This document shows, in pieces, positions 60,901 through 64,000 of a stretch of 64,000 nucleotides of DNA. Made by a program: the position numbers and the translations under genes. The notes below the pieces were generated by a model. The model saw nothing but the letters and a program-made list of their open reading frames with translations. It searched no databases and was not told the DNA's origin. Position 1 is the stretch's first letter. Each line of letters begins with the position of its first letter. The stretch is taken from the NCBI GenBank assembly GCA_009823395.1, contig CM020510.1:11094773-11158772 (forward strand), written 5' to 3'. This DNA comes from Thamnaconus septentrionalis. Its lineage: Eukaryota > Chordata > Actinopteri > Tetraodontiformes > Monacanthidae.

Positions 60901-63900
60901 CTCAGATCCAAAAAAAAAGGCCAAACAATCTAACCAAGAAGTTTAACGCAGTTTCGCTCTTACTCGTATCCTCTTGGCGCGGCGCATGTCCTGAGTTGAG
61001 AGCTGCGGGTCTGGCTGGGTGCTCTGAGCCGGGTCCTCCTTCAGAGGGGTGGCTAAGTCTGCGCTGAGGGTTAGAGTGGCAGACTCAGGCACAGACTGCT
61101 CGGCTGCAGGAGCTAGAAGCTGGCTGTCAGCCTCTTCGGCCGCTGCCTCCACCTCTGGTTCCATCTCCACCACCTTCAGCCCGTTCTGAGCGGCTTCGTT
61201 TTGCTCCTCCAGCGGCTTCTCTGTCAACTCCAGCATCTCCTAAATTGTGGAACGTTAGATGAGAAGGTGAAATAAGACAACTGGAAAAAGTCTTTTGCAA
61301 CATTACATGAGAGAAAAGTTATTCCATACTGTTGTCTTGTCACCGCCGCTGTCTAGTTGTGGATCTAGACGTATAAATTTAGGAGGACGTCCTGGTCTTC
61401 TTCCTGCCCCGAATCGCTTCCTTCCTCTTCCTCGACCTCGGCCTCTGCCTCTGGGAACGGAAGGGAGAGGAATTGTGAGTGGGGCACGATGGCGTCTGTG
61501 CATTTAAAATATTCGACATTAAGAAACGAATGTACCTGCTTGCAGAGTTTAACTTGTCATCGTGCATGTTGAGATGCTGCTGCAGTTGTTCAGAGCTCAC
61601 AAAGCGACGATTGCACTCGTAACAAGGCCAATTGTTCTCCTGCTCACGTAGCACTGAAGGGACGAAAGGTCAGAGGACAAATAACCAACTGAGAAGTTTT
61701 CATTTTGTTGAACTGTTTAGGATTTAAACCATGAGCTGCTCACCTTTTCTTTCTTCTTCTGTAACATTGTGGATCTTCTGATTGACAAACTCTGCGTAGG
61801 AAGCTGCATACCACACCTGCACCAGTATGTCCAAAGACAACACTGTAGTAAACAGTGCAACAAATACAGAACAGTGTAGCCTGAACAACACATAGCAGAG
61901 CAAATGCACCGACCTTAAGTTCTTGTTTAGGCTGGATGTTTTTGATGGTTGCGAAAAATATCTCTGAGCCATACTGGTAGGCCACCAGGTTCTGCTCCAG
62001 GTGGTTCTGTGCAGGTCTCACAAACATCAGCCAGTTACAGCTCTCCTCATCTGACAGGTCCAACCACAAGTCGTCTGACTTCTGCCCATCCTTCTCTGCA
62101 TCCAGCATGCACAGCTGAGTCAACAAAAGGAGGAGGGACTCAAACTTCAAATCAGACCACAGAGATGTTGCCCTTCTTTTCGTTGCAGGTGTATTTTATT
62201 TACTTTGAGATGAATGTAGTGCTCCTGCAGCTCACTCTGAGGAACCAGCGGCGCCTCCACAGGACCGAACTGCGTGCGCTTCGGGATGCGTCTCTTTGCG
62301 AAGACTCCACCCAGGAAGCGGTCGACGAAGAGGACCAGCGGCAGACTGGCGCGGGCTTTGGACACCACCGGCCGGTTAGGGATGGGGTGCAGAGGGCCGT
62401 GCTTCAAACACACCGAGGGGTTGGCACTGTTACACTCTTCGCACCCTGAATCGCACAAAAAGGAAAAATTAAGACAGCATGTACAGTGTTGTAGCTACCG
62501 GGGGTCATATTGCGGCCTAGTTCATGTTTAGAACTGGTCCAAAGGAACTTACAATTGAAGTTGTTATAATAGCGTTTTCATGCGATTCTATTTTTTACTG
62601 AGTCAAATGGGATACTGCTGCTGTGCCCCACTTTTTTAGTTTGCTTAACTTGAATTATCATTAGTGTTTGGTAGATGTCCATGACTTTTAATAAAACAGA
62701 ATAATGAGACATACCTAATTACAGTGAAGAATTGCATGAAAAAAAATTTAGAACTCAATTGCTGGCAGACTCCAAAAGACTGGTCATTTCTAATTGCTAT
62801 ACTAATTTCTTGACATCTCTGCAGCATCAAATGCACGCAACGTATGACATCACTTACAGAGGTTGTGAGGGTTGAACGTCTGTGGCTCGAGAGGCTCCCA
62901 GTCGTCCATCTCCGAATCCTCGTCCTCTGAATCGTCTGTGGTGTCCGTGGCCCCGAGTGGACAGGCTGGGGGCTCTGTCATGTCGGCCATGGAGGGGAGT
63001 GAATTGGACGCGGACAGCGACTCCTGCGTGCGAGTCAGTCCACATTATCAGCACATACTATACATACATTTTTTTTACCATTTACATACATTTACATACT
63101 GTCAGCTAACTTGAAAAGACTGAACTCTAAGAACTATAATGTAGTAGAATACGTGCTTACTTGAGGAACTGGCTCCAGGATGGCTTGGGGAGCATCTGTA
63201 ACATTGCTCAGAACATGCAGATTGGCCGCGTTCATGTTCTGTCCACTGGGCAGCAACACCGTTACCTATGAACGGAATCACATGATTGTGGTTTTCATCA
63301 AACAACATAGATTTACACACAGAAGGAGAAGGCAATAGAGCATTGCAATGTCACCTGTTGGGTTGTACCATCCTGTTGAATATAAGCCACTTGGGGCTGA
63401 TCAGCAAATACCGTCTGAAAAAAAAATTGGTGAAATCATTTAGGACAGTTTGCTTCAAGTCAAAGCGTAAACAATAAAGTCAAAGAATACATGCATGTGT
63501 GTATCTAGCAATACAGCTGCTTTAGGTCAAATTCCCACTTACCTGACTGCCATCTGCAGGGTGTATGTAGACCAGAGTGTGTTCCGTCGATTCCACAGAC
63601 GTGTAAGAGTTCCCATCTGCAGTGTAAACCACCTGCTGCTGTCCCCGGTCCACCTGATCTCCACTGTACACTATCTGAGCCACTGTGCCTCCTTCAAAAT
63701 GCACCTGCAATCCATGTATGTGTACAACACAGAGACCTGTTAATTCTACACATGCACTTAGTGAAAGTCTGCATTATTTCAGGTTAATATTCAACAAATA
63801 TAAAACACATGTGGAAGAGTTTTAAAAAATAATAATAATAATAATAATCACAAGGTGGCAAACTGTTCTGTTTGTTTTCATTAAGTTGAAAAGTATGCAG

Positions 63901-63997
63901 GGTAAGATGTGAAAGTTTTGCAGACCTGAGCATCACCGCCTGAATCACTGCTGGCAGTTTGACTCCACACAGCAGAGGGCTCCTGTTTGGTTTCCAT
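56969..63997 (-). CDS. prdm10: PRDM10, PR domain zinc finger protein 10 (22 coding exons, complete CDS)
   Basis: Nuclear transcription factor. Exons in transcript order: 63997-63926, 63704-63543, 63414-63355, 63265-63161, 63023-62858, 62445-62204, 62114-61914, 61816-61744, 61653-61536, 61450-61330, 61239-60964, 60615-60271, 60157-60002, 59923-59741, 59667-59557, 59412-59212, 59075-58932, 58431-58258, 58130-57993, 57884-57632, 57542-57445, 57160-56969. All junctions are GT-AG and in phase, giving 3,591 nt (1,196 residues; human is about 1,150). The PR/SET-like domain is at about 200-360 (motifs [34 protein letters not shown]). Next come one C2H2 finger at about 370-390, an RG-repeat plus AT-hook-like GRRPGRPPK at about 400-425, nine more C2H2 fingers between about 545 and 895, and a Gln/Thr-rich C-terminus ending VHVSKP. 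The family is reported to activate genes such as FLCN and EIF3B by direct DNA binding. The start is the ATG in a GCCATGG context; any 5' UTR lies outside the window. Order and motifs match vertebrate PRDM10 throughout, so the assignment is secure. Confidence 0.97.
57684..57782 (-). repeat. prdm10: (CAG)n/(CAA) tract encoding 33 consecutive glutamines in PRDM10
   Basis: On the minus strand, 33 in-frame Gln codons (about residues 1051-1083) lie in coding exon 20, between an SSGA segment and GTVQHAY. Only three codons are CAA; one is the first codon of the tract and two are internal, so the rest is pure CAG. From memory, human PRDM10 has only about eight glutamines here, so the tract is expanded. 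It sits in the glutamine-rich C-terminal region and its length is likely to vary among individuals. On the plus strand the same DNA reads as an alanine run, which I treat as a shadow. Confidence 0.97.
57893..57928 (-). repeat. (CT)n tract acting as polypyrimidine tract of PRDM10 intron 19
   Basis: This is a (GA)n dinucleotide run on the plus strand, so (CT)n in the sense of PRDM10. It ends nine bases before the acceptor (CAG at 57885-57887) of the exon carrying the polyglutamine tract. The intron is only 108 bp (57885-57992), so this microsatellite makes up most of its 3' half. Confidence 0.85.
63826..63849. repeat. (AAT)n trinucleotide repeat in PRDM10 intron 1
   Basis: About eight AAT units between the first two coding exons of PRDM10. 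Confidence 0.9.
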
Positions 63998-64000
63998 GGC

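Overview
The window is vertebrate genomic DNA, most likely from a teleost fish. The evidence is GT-AG introns (many of them 70-150 bp), abundant (TG)n and (GA)n microsatellites, and several short hAT-type and LINE-tail repeats of the kind common in ray-finned fish genomes. The only gene that can be named is a PRDM10 orthologue. Nothing bacterial, viral or plasmid-like is visible.

Layout. Positions 1 to about 50,850 contain no coding exon that I can support. This stretch behaves as a gene desert: microsatellites, a degenerate ~59 bp tandem repeat, MITE and LINE remnants, and islands of complex unique sequence dense in homeodomain, SOX, POU, TCF, E-box, YY1 and CRE-like motifs. The islands look like conserved non-coding elements or enhancers, although conservation cannot be tested from one sequence. 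Positions 50,856 to 55,454 (minus strand) hold a nine-exon gene whose exons join in phase to a 471-residue open reading frame. It has an N-terminal membrane hairpin followed by a helical, spectrin-repeat-like region, and I do not recognise it. Positions 56,969 to 63,997 (minus strand) hold 22 coding exons that join in phase to a complete 1,196-residue PRDM10, from the initiator ATG three bases inside the right edge to the stop codon. It has the PR domain, an AT-hook-like basic segment, ten C2H2 zinc fingers and a glutamine-rich C-terminus with an uninterrupted run of 33 glutamines.

The two genes lie head to tail on the minus strand, with 1.5 kb between the PRDM10 stop codon and the predicted start of the membrane-protein gene. 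They share no obvious pathway: PRDM10 is a nuclear DNA-binding transcription factor and the other product should be membrane-anchored. In mammals PRDM10 lies near NFRKB, TMEM45B and the homeobox gene BARX2, so the desert could be the regulatory territory of a developmental gene outside the window. That is inference only.

No new defence system, operon or RNA machine was found. The items most worth following up are the unrecognised membrane/coiled-coil gene, the expanded glutamine tract in PRDM10, the (CT)n tracts beside splice acceptors in both genes, and a handful of dense regulatory-motif clusters.
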